Positions 35,886-44,228 of a stretch of DNA of 64,000 nucleotides are shown piece by piece. The notes beneath the pieces are model-generated. The model had not been told where the DNA came from, ran no database searches, and saw nothing but the letters and a program-made list of their open reading frames with translations. The DNA is taken from contig CAMCVS010000009.1 in NCBI GenBank assembly GCA_945881965.1, positions 60,891 to 124,890 of the forward strand, in the 5' to 3' direction. The translations under genes were made by a program, and so were the position numbers. The number at the start of each line of letters is the position of its first letter. Position 1 is the first letter of the stretch. The stretch is from Paracoccus haematequi. Lineage in GTDB: Bacteria; Pseudomonadota; Alphaproteobacteria; Rhodobacterales; Rhodobacteraceae.

Positions 35886-37349
35886 ATGTTCTCGCGTTAC
35901 AAGAAACCCGGTGCTGCCACCCCTGCCCCCGGAGCCATGCGCGCCAATGGTGCATCCGCGCAGCCCGCGCCCAAACCGGTGGTGGCCGTCGCGCCTGAAC
36001 CCGAATCCACCTCGATGCGCCGCCCGCTGCCCAAGGTAGCCGCGCAGACCGCCCCGCAGGACAAGGAACGCAAGCGCCGCGAACGTCTGGGCGATATCAA
36101 GCTGGAACTGCACCGCGCGCTCTTGGACAACCTGAACCTTGCCGCGCTGGACACGGCAACCGAACAAGACCTGAAGGGCGAAATCGGCGCGATTTCCGCC
36201 GAACTGCTGGAAGAACAGGGCATCGTGTTGAACCGCGAAGAGCGGATTCAGCTGATCCAGGAACTGTATGACGAGGTCAAGGGCCTTGGCCCGCTGGAAA
36301 CGCTGCTGAAAGACGACAGCGTCAACGATATTCTGGTCAACGGCCCGCACCGCATCTTTGTGGAACGCGGCGGCAAGCTGACGCTGACGGACATCACCTT
36401 CAAGGATGAAAAGCACCTGTTGCGGATCATCGACAAGATCGTATCGGCGGTCGGACGGCGCGTAGACGAATCCAACCCCTATTGCGACGCGCGTCTGGCG
36501 GATGGATCGCGTTTCAACTGCATGGTGCCCCCCGTCGCGGTGGACGGCAGCCTCGTGTCGATCCGGAAATTCAAGAAAGACAAGCTGGGCATCGACGATC
36601 TGGTCCGCTTTGGCGCGTTTTCCGAGGAAATGGCCGCCTATCTGCAAGCCGCCGTGTCCACCCGCCTGAACATCATCGTCTCGGGCGGTACGGGGTCGGG
36701 GAAAACCACCACGCTCAACGCGCTATCGTCGTTCATCGACAATGCCGAACGGGTGCTGACCATCGAAGACACCGCCGAATTGCAACTGCAACAGGTCCAT
36801 GTCGGCCGGATGGAAAGCCGCCCCGCCAACGTCGAAGGCAAGGGCGCGGTCACCCAGCGCGACTGTCTGCGCAACGCGCTGCGGATGCGTCCTGACCGTA
36901 TCATCGTGGGCGAAACCCGCGGCGAAGAGGTCATCGACATGTTGCAGGCGATGAACACCGGCCACGACGGGTCGATGACGACGATCCACGCGAACTCGGC
37001 ACGCGATGGCGTGTCGCGTCTGGAAAACATGATCGCGATGGCCGGCATCGAAATGCCGATGAAGGCGATGCGCAGCCAGATCTCATCGGCTGTGAACCTG
37101 ATCGTGCAGGCGTCACGCCTGCAGGACGGCTCGCGCCGCATGACATCCATCACCGAAATCACCGGGATGGAAGGCGACGTGATCTCGATGCAGGAAGTGT
37201 TCAAGTTTCAGCGTGTCGGCCTGACGCCCGAGAACAAGATCATCGGCCATTTCACCGCGACCGGCGTGCGGTCGCATTATTCCGAACGGTTCCGGCTGTG
37301 GGGCTATGACCTGCCGCCCGAAATTTTCGAACCCAAGGATGTGAGGTAA
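35886..37349 (+). CDS. cpaF: Tad assembly ATPase CpaF/TadA
   Basis: 487 residues, secretion ATPase of the GspE/VirB11 group. Walker A is GGTGSGKT (267-274); NALRMRPDRIIVGETRGEE is the Walker B/His-box region, and NTGHDGSMTTIHANS follows. The N-terminal 60 residues are disordered and Pro/Ala-rich. It powers pilus extension (and retraction in related systems) with TadB and TadC. It lies 18 bases after cpaE in the same operon. Confidence 0.97.
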   Translation: MFSRYKKPGAATPAPGAMRANGASAQPAPKPVVAVAPEPESTSMRRPLPKVAAQTAPQDKERKRRERLGDIKLELHRALLDNLNLAALDTATEQDLKGEIGAISAELLEEQGIVLNREERIQLIQELYDEVKGLGPLETLLKDDSVNDILVNGPHRIFVERGGKLTLTDITFKDEKHLLRIIDKIVSAVGRRVDESNPYCDARLADGSRFNCMVPPVAVDGSLVSIRKFKKDKLGIDDLVRFGAFSEEMAAYLQAAVSTRLNIIVSGGTGSGKTTTLNALSSFIDNAERVLTIEDTAELQLQQVHVGRMESRPANVEGKGAVTQRDCLRNALRMRPDRIIVGETRGEEVIDMLQAMNTGHDGSMTTIHANSARDGVSRLENMIAMAGIEMPMKAMRSQISSAVNLIVQASRLQDGSRRMTSITEITGMEGDVISMQEVFKFQRVGLTPENKIIGHFTATGVRSHYSERFRLWGYDLPPEIFEPKDVR

Positions 37350-37355
37350 ACCGCC

Positions 37356-38324
37356 GTGGCGATATCCATCGAACCCCTGATTTACGGCCTGATCTTCATC
37401 GGCGTGCTGGTGATGGTCGAGGGGTTGTATCTGACCGTCTTTGGCCGGTCGATCAGCCTGAACGCGCGGGTCAACCGCCGTCTGGAAATGCTGGAAAAGG
37501 GCACCCGCCGCGAAGAGGTCATGGAAAAGCTGCGCAAGGAAATGCGCCAGCACATGAATTCGCGCGGCATCCCGATCTATACCATCCTTGCCGACAAGGC
37601 GCAGAAGGCCGCCATCGCCTTCACCCCGTCGCAACTGATCGGCATCATGGCGGGCGTCAGCGTGATCTCGTTCCTGGCGCTGACCATCGGCACCGAAACC
37701 GATGTGGCGGTGCGCGCGCTGATGTCGGTCGGCATGGGTGTGGGAGGGGTGTATTTCTGGGTCAATTCCAAGGCGTCCAAGCGCATGAAGATGATCGAGG
37801 AACAACTGCCCGACGCGGTGGAACTGATGGTGCGGTCCTTGCGCGTGGGCCACCCATTCTCTGCCGCGATCCAGATCGTGGCCAAGGAAGTCCCCGATCC
37901 CTTGGCCACGGAATTTGGCATCATCGCCGACGAAGCCGCCTATGGCCGCGACATGGGCGAGGCGCTGAAAGACATGGCCGAACGCATGGACATGCAGGAC
38001 ATGCGGTTTCTGGCGGTTGCGGTGACGATCCAGCAGCAGTCGGGCGGTAACCTCGCCGAAATTCTGGCGGGCCTCGCCAAGGTGATCCGCGCCCGGTTCC
38101 GTCTGTTCCGCCGCGTCAAGGCAATCACCGCCGAAGCGCAATGGTCGGGCAAATTCCTGTCGGCCTTCCCGATTGTGGCGCTGATCGCGATCAACGTTTC
38201 GGACCCGACCTATTACGATGACGTGCTGGACCACGAATTGTTCATTCCCGGCTGTCTGGCCGTGGCGGGATTTCTGGTCACCAACCTGTTCGTGATGCGG
38301 ATGCTGGTGAATATCAAAGTGTGA
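37356..38324 (+). CDS. tadB: Tad inner-membrane platform protein TadB
   Basis: 322 residues, T2SS-F fold. There is an N-terminal helix, a pair near 90-130 (LIGIMAGVSVISFLALTIG), the F-domain signature ELMVRSLRVGHPFSAAIQIVA, and two C-terminal helices. It works as the membrane platform with TadC under CpaF. The start is GTG at 37356 with GAGGT upstream, six bases after the cpaF stop. Confidence 0.95.
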   Translation: MAISIEPLIYGLIFIGVLVMVEGLYLTVFGRSISLNARVNRRLEMLEKGTRREEVMEKLRKEMRQHMNSRGIPIYTILADKAQKAAIAFTPSQLIGIMAGVSVISFLALTIGTETDVAVRALMSVGMGVGGVYFWVNSKASKRMKMIEEQLPDAVELMVRSLRVGHPFSAAIQIVAKEVPDPLATEFGIIADEAAYGRDMGEALKDMAERMDMQDMRFLAVAVTIQQQSGGNLAEILAGLAKVIRARFRLFRRVKAITAEAQWSGKFLSAFPIVALIAINVSDPTYYDDVLDHELFIPGCLAVAGFLVTNLFVMRMLVNIKV

Positions 38325-38362
38325 GTTGCCGGGTGTAAACCGGCAAGGGAAAGGCAAAAGAC

Positions 38363-39337
38363 ATGGGCGCGATATCAAACCTTCTGACGGCATATTTTGG
38401 CGATTTCTGGCCATTGATGCTGCTCGGGTTGATCGGACTGGGGTTGATCCTGGCCGCCGTTCCCTATGCGCTGAAAGACCGCAATGACCCGCTGAACAAG
38501 CTGAAGGAACAGCAGCGCGCGCCGCGCGGCGGCGCTAACCCGTCGAAACAGTTGCGTCAGGCGAAATCCAACGACAAGCTGGAAAAGTATTCGTCGTTTC
38601 TGGAACCGAAAGACGCCAAGGAATATTCCGAGGTCCAGAAGAAACTGGTGCAGGCGGGCTATCGCACCAAGGACGCGGTGCGGTTCTATCACTTTGCGCA
38701 GTTTGCGCTGGGGGTGCTGTTCCTGATCGGCGGCGTGACCTATTACATTCTGTATATCGCGGGCAATGACGACACGACCACGCAGCAGACGCTGATGTAT
38801 GTGCTGGGGCCGGGCATCGCGGGCTATATGCTGCCGAAATACTGGGTCACCAAGCGTCAGCAGGAACGCCAGACCAAGATCACCGAAGGGTTCCCCGACG
38901 CGCTGGACATGCTGTTGGTCTGCGTCGAGGCGGGTCAGTCGATGGACCAGTCGATTATCCGCGTGTCCAAGGAGTTGTATTCCAGCTTTCCCGCGCTGGC
39001 CGATGAATTCGAAATCGTCAGCCACCAGATCAAGGCAGGCAAGGACAAGGCGCAGGTGCTGACCGACATGGCCGACCGGTGCGGCGTGATGGACATATCG
39101 TCGTTTGTGACGGTGCTGATCCAGTCGGCCACCTTCGGCACCTCGATCGCCGAGGCGCTGCGGGTCTATGCGTCGGAAATGCGCGACAAGCGGGTGATGC
39201 GCGCCGAAGAGGCCGCCAACAAGCTGCCGACGCAAATGACGCTGGCCACCATGATGCTGACGGTGCCGCCGCTGTTGATTATCCTTGTTGCGCCGTCCAT
39301 CGTGGGTATCACTGCAATGGGCAATCTGTCGAACTAG
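38363..39337 (+). CDS. tadC: Tad inner-membrane platform protein TadC
   Basis: 324 residues, second T2SS-F protein. N-terminal helix LMLLGLIGLGLILAAVPYAL, two central helices, the F-domain segment DALDMLLVCVEAGQSMDQSI, and a C-terminal helix pair ending LLIILVAPSIVGI. It pairs with TadB as the motor platform. ATG at 38363 follows AAGGGAAAGG. Confidence 0.95.
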   Translation: MGAISNLLTAYFGDFWPLMLLGLIGLGLILAAVPYALKDRNDPLNKLKEQQRAPRGGANPSKQLRQAKSNDKLEKYSSFLEPKDAKEYSEVQKKLVQAGYRTKDAVRFYHFAQFALGVLFLIGGVTYYILYIAGNDDTTTQQTLMYVLGPGIAGYMLPKYWVTKRQQERQTKITEGFPDALDMLLVCVEAGQSMDQSIIRVSKELYSSFPALADEFEIVSHQIKAGKDKAQVLTDMADRCGVMDISSFVTVLIQSATFGTSIAEALRVYASEMRDKRVMRAEEAANKLPTQMTLATMMLTVPPLLIILVAPSIVGITAMGNLSN

Positions 39338-39367
39338 CCCATCCGATGACCTGACCCGGCGGGGACG

Positions 39368-39922
39368 ATGCGCTTTGTATTTCTGGCCATGGCCGTGCTT
39401 CTTGCCGCCTGTTCCGCAGGCGGCATCGGTGCATCGCGCGACACGCCTTTCGCGCCCGGCGTGGCGCGCGGCGATATCGCGGATGGCAGCATCGTGATCG
39501 CGCACCGGCTGATGGCGGCAGGGGAATACGAACTGGCCTTGCAGGCCTATGGCCGCGCGGGCGTCAGCGACGGCATGACGGCCGATGTGCTGACCGGGCT
39601 GGGCAGCGCCAGTCTGGGTCTGGGCAGGCTGGGGCAGGCCGAAACCTTCCTGCGCCGCGCCATCGCCGCCGAAAACGCCGTGCCGGAAACCTGGAACAAT
39701 CTGGGCGTGGTGCTGATGGAAAAGGGCGACACCGCCGAGGCGTCAGAGATGTTCCGCCGCGCCTATGCGCTGGACAATGGCAATTCCGACTCGATCCGCG
39801 AAAACTTGCGCTTGGCACTCGCAAAATCGGAAAATCCGGATTATGATGCCAAGCAAGAGCAAGAATATAAACTGGTACGGCGCGGATCGAGCGACTATGT
39901 GCTCCGCCCGATATCGGGATGA
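39368..39922 (+). CDS. tadD: TPR lipoprotein TadD
   Basis: 184 residues with a lipobox (AMAVLLAAC, Cys15) and three to four TPR-like repeats (for example YELALQAYGRAG, AETFLRRAIAAENAVPETW, ASEMFRRAYALDNGN). TadD is needed for pilus production in Aggregatibacter and probably acts as a pilotin-like or scaffold lipoprotein. It lies 30 bases after tadC and is followed by a second TPR lipoprotein. Confidence 0.92.
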   Translation: MRFVFLAMAVLLAACSAGGIGASRDTPFAPGVARGDIADGSIVIAHRLMAAGEYELALQAYGRAGVSDGMTADVLTGLGSASLGLGRLGQAETFLRRAIAAENAVPETWNNLGVVLMEKGDTAEASEMFRRAYALDNGNSDSIRENLRLALAKSENPDYDAKQEQEYKLVRRGSSDYVLRPISG

Positions 39923-39947
39923 GGCAGCGAGCAAAAGGACGCACAAC

Positions 39948-40793
39948 ATGCGCCACCCTATCGTCTTGTGTCTGGCGGCGGCGCTGGCCACAACTGGTTG
40001 CGAGAAAATTCGCGGCAACCAGGTCGAGCGCACGTTTCAGGACGTGAATGTCGTTGACGAAAGCAATCTGTCCGACATCATGTTGACGGTGGCCGACCCG
40101 AACGAAGCCGTCACCTATTTCAAACGCACCGCCGAAGAACAACCCGACCGCACCGATATCCAGCGCGGGCTGGGTCAGTCGCTGGTGCGCGCCAGCCGGT
40201 TTCCCGAGGCGACCGTGGTGTTTGCCAAGCTGGTGAAACAGAAAGACGCCACCGATGATGACCGCGTCGATTATGCCGATGCGCTGATCCGCGCGGGCGA
40301 ATGGCCCCGCGCTGAAGAGGTGCTGGACACGATCCCGCCCACACATGAAACCTTCAAGCGCTACCGGCTTGAAGCGATGGTGGCTGACAGCAACAAAGAA
40401 TGGAAAAAGGCCGACAGTTTCTATGAAACCGCCGTCGGGCTGACCACCAAACCCGCGTCCGTGCTGAACAACTGGGGATATTCCAAATTGACGCGCGGCG
40501 ATTTCGCCGAAGCCGAGCGGCTGTTCACCGATTCCATCCGGTCGGACGACAAGCTGTTCACCGCCAAGAACAATCTGGTGCTGGCGCGCGGCGCACAGCG
40601 GAAATACACCCTGCCGGTGATGCCGATGGATCAGGTGGAACGCGCGCAACTGTTGCACACGCTGGGCCTGTCGGCGGTGAAACAGGGCGATGTCGAAACC
40701 GCCAAGAATCTCTTGCGCGAGGCGGTCGATACCCATCCCCAGCATTTCGAGGCCGCTGTGCGGTCGCTGCGCGCCCTTGAAAGCGCGGGCTGA
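39948..40793 (+). CDS. Second TPR lipoprotein of the Tad locus
   Basis: 281 residues with a lipobox (LCLAAALATTGC, Cys18) and TPR repeats through the body (PNEAVTYFKRTAEEQPDR, FPEATVVFAKLVKQ, WPRAEEVLDTIPP, WGYSKLTRGDFAEAERLF, ETAKNLLREAVDTHPQHF). It resembles TadD but is longer, so it is either a paralogue with a separate partner or a secretin-assembly factor. ATG at 39948 follows AAAAGGAC; the open frame upstream overlaps tadD and is not used. Confidence 0.9.
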   Translation: MRHPIVLCLAAALATTGCEKIRGNQVERTFQDVNVVDESNLSDIMLTVADPNEAVTYFKRTAEEQPDRTDIQRGLGQSLVRASRFPEATVVFAKLVKQKDATDDDRVDYADALIRAGEWPRAEEVLDTIPPTHETFKRYRLEAMVADSNKEWKKADSFYETAVGLTTKPASVLNNWGYSKLTRGDFAEAERLFTDSIRSDDKLFTAKNNLVLARGAQRKYTLPVMPMDQVERAQLLHTLGLSAVKQGDVETAKNLLREAVDTHPQHFEAAVRSLRALESAG

Positions 40794-40796
40794 GGC

Positions 40797-41318
40797 ATGG
40801 ACAGCTTTCCCGGTTCTGCATTGGCGATCCCGTCGGATTTTGCGCTGTGGTCGCTGGTGCTGACCGCGCCCCTGCTGGTCTGGACCATGGTGTCCGACCT
40901 GCGCGCAATGAAAATCCGCAACGTGACCGTCTACCTGATTGCCGCCGTGGCGCTGCTGGCCGGGGCCATTACCCTGCCCTGGCCGGTGCTGGCCTGGCAG
41001 ATGGTGCAATTGCCCATCGTGCTGGGCGCGGGGCTGGCGCTGTGGTCTTTGCGGGCGGGCATTGGCGCGGGCGATGTGAAATTTCTCGCCGCCGCCGCGC
41101 CCTTTGTGTTTCTGGGCGATCTGCGGCTGGTGATGGTGATCCTGGCGGGCGCGTTGATTGCCGGGTTCGTGGCGCACCGGCTGGCGAAACTGTCGCCGCT
41201 GCGGCAACTGGCCCCGGACTGGGAAAGCTGGACCAACAGCCGCTATTATCCAGCGGGATTGTCGCTGGCATCGGCGCTGGCGATCTATCTGGGGATGGGG
41301 ATCGCGCAGGGGCAGTAA
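40797..41318 (+). CDS. cpaA: Type IV prepilin peptidase CpaA/TadV
   Basis: 173 residues, A24-type aspartic protease with about five to six helices. Catalytic Asp34 is in VSDLRAMKIRN and Asp93 in the GAGDVKF (GxGD) motif. The methyltransferase domain of PilD-type enzymes is absent, as is normal for the Tad form. It should cleave all three pilins after Gly14. The start codon lies three bases after the preceding stop, so it is part of the operon. Confidence 0.95.
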   Translation: MDSFPGSALAIPSDFALWSLVLTAPLLVWTMVSDLRAMKIRNVTVYLIAAVALLAGAITLPWPVLAWQMVQLPIVLGAGLALWSLRAGIGAGDVKFLAAAAPFVFLGDLRLVMVILAGALIAGFVAHRLAKLSPLRQLAPDWESWTNSRYYPAGLSLASALAIYLGMGIAQGQ

Positions 41319-41423
41319 CCGCTTGGGGCATGACCCCGCGCGGAAAAGGCGCGGCTTTCTCCATCATTTTGCCACCTTGGCGCGGCAAGACCGGGGCAAC
41401 TGATTAACGAGGGCCGCCCCGCC

Positions 41424-42746
41424 ATGAACGTTCAAGCCCCGGCAACCGCAGTCAGCGGCGTGCAACCGCCACCGCCGCCGCGCACCCTGACGGAAATGCA
41501 GTTGTCCATCGTCATGATGCGCGACATCCTGATCAAGACGATGTTTCGCAAGAACGTCGATGCGGTCACCGCTATCGCGCGCGCGATCTGTTTGCCGGTC
41601 AACGTCACGCAGGAATTGGTCGATATCGCGCGCGGCCAGAAACTGCTGGAGGCGACGGGCACGCTCAACGCCAATTCCGGCAATGAAATGGGCTATCAAC
41701 TGACCGATGCGGGTAAATCCCGCGCGCTGGATGCGCTGGCGCAGTCGGAATATTATGGCGCGATGCCGGTGCCGTTAGAGGTCTACCGCGAACAGGTGAT
41801 GCGTCAGTCGATCCGCAAGATCGAGATCACCCGCGCCGAACTGACCCGCGCGATGGGCCACCTGATCCTGCCACCCAACCTGATCGACCAGTTGGGGCCA
41901 GCGGTGTCATCGGGCCGGTCGATGCTGATGTATGGCCCGCCGGGCAACGGCAAATCGTCGATTTCCAACGGGATCCGCGATGCGATGGGCGACAAGATCT
42001 ATATTCCGCGCGCCATCGAATACGCGGGCGCGGTGATCACGGTCTATGACCCCATCGTCCATTCCGCCGCCGAAGAAGAAAACGACGACCCCACCACCCT
42101 GCGCCGCCGCCGCACCTTTGACAGCCGCTATGTCCGCTGCCAGCGCCCGACCGTGATCACCGGCGGGGAACTGTCGCTAAAAATGCTCGATCTGGTCTAT
42201 AACGCCACCGCGCGCACCTATCAGGCGCCGTTGCAGTTGAAATCCTCGGGCGGGATTTTCATCATCGACGACCTTGGTCGTCAGGCCGAACCGCCGCAAG
42301 CCATCGTCAACCGCTGGATCGTGCCGCTGGAAGAAAGCCGTGACATCCTTGCCTTGCAATCGGGCGAGAAATTCGAAGTGCCGTTCGACACGCTGGTGAT
42401 CTTCTCGACCAACTTCCACCCGAACGAGATTTTCGACAAGGCGGCGTTGCGGCGGATCTTCTTCAAGATCAAGATCGACGGCCCGGATCAGCAGAATTTC
42501 CTGAAAATCTTCGCGTTGATCGCGCGGAAAAAGGGGATTCCGCTGGATGAGGCGTCATTGGTCTATCTTTTGAACGAGAAATATCCGACCATCGACAATG
42601 TCTATGCGAATTACCAGCCGGTGTTCCTGATCGACCAGATGCTGTCGATCTGCAAATTCGAAGGCATCGCGCCGCAGATGCGCCCCGACCTGATCGACCG
42701 CGCCTGGGCCAACATGTTCGTGCGTGACGAGAAGATCGTCAAATAA
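41424..42746 (+). CDS. AAA+ ATPase with winged-helix-like N-terminus, downstream of the Tad operon
   Basis: 440 residues. The N-terminal 125 residues look like a helical, winged-helix-type module (EMQLSIVMMRDILIK, AIARAICLPVNVTQELVD, YQLTDAGKSRALDAL). The AAA+ core has Walker A GPPGNGKS (171-178), Walker B IFIIDD (278-283), a sensor-like VIFSTNFHP and an Arg pair AALRRIFFKI. I recall this protein type being annotated as an ATPase associated with Flp pilus assembly. It lies 105 bases after cpaA with its own GAGG-type start signal. A chaperone-like or regulatory role in pilus function is inferred; direct DNA binding is also possible. Confidence 0.82.
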   Translation: MNVQAPATAVSGVQPPPPPRTLTEMQLSIVMMRDILIKTMFRKNVDAVTAIARAICLPVNVTQELVDIARGQKLLEATGTLNANSGNEMGYQLTDAGKSRALDALAQSEYYGAMPVPLEVYREQVMRQSIRKIEITRAELTRAMGHLILPPNLIDQLGPAVSSGRSMLMYGPPGNGKSSISNGIRDAMGDKIYIPRAIEYAGAVITVYDPIVHSAAEEENDDPTTLRRRRTFDSRYVRCQRPTVITGGELSLKMLDLVYNATARTYQAPLQLKSSGGIFIIDDLGRQAEPPQAIVNRWIVPLEESRDILALQSGEKFEVPFDTLVIFSTNFHPNEIFDKAALRRIFFKIKIDGPDQQNFLKIFALIARKKGIPLDEASLVYLLNEKYPTIDNVYANYQPVFLIDQMLSICKFEGIAPQMRPDLIDRAWANMFVRDEKIVK

Positions 42747-42803
42747 CGCGGTCTGGTTGCGGCAATTGCGCCGCTGCGCCATGATGCCGTGCGGGGGTAT
42801 TTC

Positions 42804-43610
42804 ATGCAGGTCATCGGATTGTGCCGGTTTTCCTATCTGGGCGAAGGCGGGTTTCAGGTGGAACATGCCACGCTGGCCGAGCGCGCGGCGTTTCTCTATG
42901 ACCCCGCCCGCCTTGACGCGCGGTTTCGTGCATTCGAGGCGGTCACCCTGCCTGCGATGCGTGGCCAGACCGACCCGGATTTCACCCTGCTAGTGGTGAT
43001 CGGTGACAGCTTTCCGGTGGCAGCGCGTGCGCGGCTGGACCGGCTTTTGGCCGATATCCCGCAGGCGGTGGTTCAGGCCCATCCCCCTGGCCCGCATCGC
43101 CAAGTGATGCGCGACGCGATCAACAGCATCCGCCGCGCGGCTGCCCTGCCCTGTCTGCAATTCCGCATGGATGACGATGACGCCGTGGCGCTGGATTTCG
43201 TCGCACGCCTCCGCGCGGATGCGGCGCGGATCGCGCCCTTGCTGGCGGACGAGCGCCATGTTGCCATCGACTATCGCAGCGGATTCGCCGCGCATTTCGG
43301 CCCGGATGGCATCGGCGCGGTCGCCATCAACGAGCCGTGCTGGACCCCCGCGCTCGCCATCGCCTTTGCCCCGCAAGTGGACCTGTCGATCCTGAATTTC
43401 GCCCATGCGAAACTGCCGCGCATGATGCCGCTGCTGTCATTTTCCGACCGGCCCATGTTCGTGCGCGGCATTTCCGACCTGAACGACAGCCGCCAGAAAG
43501 AGGGCATCAAACCCCACCGCTTTCAGCCGCTGACCCCGGACGAACGCCAGATGTTCCGCAAGACCTTTGGCATCGACCAGGCCCGCGTCAAGGCGATCCT
43601 GCGCGGCTGA
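42804..43610 (+). CDS. Putative rhamnosyltransferase-like protein
   Basis: 268 residues. The N-terminal MQVIGLCRFSYLGEGGF, the TDPDFTLLVVIGDSFP segment and FRMDDDDAVALDFVARLR (a DxD-like acidic cluster) match the putative rhamnosyl transferase family as I remember it. No membrane segment is visible, so it is cytosolic. The acceptor is unknown; surface polysaccharide or protein glycosylation would fit its place beside a pilus locus, but that is inference. ATG at 42804 was preferred to GTG at 42789. Confidence 0.7.
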   Translation: MQVIGLCRFSYLGEGGFQVEHATLAERAAFLYDPARLDARFRAFEAVTLPAMRGQTDPDFTLLVVIGDSFPVAARARLDRLLADIPQAVVQAHPPGPHRQVMRDAINSIRRAAALPCLQFRMDDDDAVALDFVARLRADAARIAPLLADERHVAIDYRSGFAAHFGPDGIGAVAINEPCWTPALAIAFAPQVDLSILNFAHAKLPRMMPLLSFSDRPMFVRGISDLNDSRQKEGIKPHRFQPLTPDERQMFRKTFGIDQARVKAILRG

Positions 43611-43612
43611 GG

Positions 43613-44098
43613 TTACTTGGCAAACAGCGCCGCGATGACCTCGCCTTGCACGCCCCGGTCGCCGCCGGTGATCTCGGCCATGCGCTGTCCCGGTGCCGCC
43701 GTGATCCCGGCCGCGCCCAAGCGGCCTACAGCCTCGGCTTCGGTCAGGCCGGCAAGGTCCGCGACCGTGGCCAGTTGTGCCTGCCCCATTGCCCCCATCA
43801 CAGCCGCCACCGGGCTGGCCGTGGCAGTCGTTGGGATAATGTCCAGCGGCGTCAGCACCATCAGGCCCGCCGATGTCGCCAGAATCGCAATCGCCACCGG
43901 GCGGCGGAAATAGCCGGTGAACGCGCGCCAGTTCACCACCACATGCGCGACCATTGCCGCTGCCATCACCCAGCCCAGCCATTCATGCGCCCCGCGCGTC
44001 AGGCCCGGCGCGAAATGGAAAAACAACATGATCCCGGTGATGGTGACGATCAGGGTTGATCCGATGGTCAGGGGCGTGGCCCAGCTGCGCAAGTTCAT
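43613..44098 (-). CDS. DUF4405-like membrane protein
   Basis: 161 residues with three predicted helices in the first 100 residues (TPLTIGSTLIVTITGIMLFF, WLGWVMAAAMVAHVVVNW, VAIAILATSAGLMVLTPL). His residues at helix ends (FHFAPG, AHEWLGW, AHVVVNW) resemble cytochrome b561-like heme ligands, as in DUF4405 proteins. The C-terminal 60 residues are soluble, with a helix-hairpin-like EAVGRLGAAGI segment. Function is unknown; a redox or heme role is only suggested. It ends two bases from the convergent glycosyltransferase gene. Confidence 0.75.
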   Translation of the reverse strand: MNLRSWATPLTIGSTLIVTITGIMLFFHFAPGLTRGAHEWLGWVMAAAMVAHVVVNWRAFTGYFRRPVAIAILATSAGLMVLTPLDIIPTTATASPVAAVMGAMGQAQLATVADLAGLTEAEAVGRLGAAGITAAPGQRMAEITGGDRGVQGEVIAALFAK

Positions 44099-44228
44099 GG
44101 CGGTGTCCTTTATTGCTATGATGTATAACTAACGGGTCGGATCGCGATTTCCGTTGCCCCATGTGTGCGTCGTGGCCGTTTTTTCGTGACCACTGGCATC
44201 CCGGCCCGGTGGGGACTACCTGAATGGC

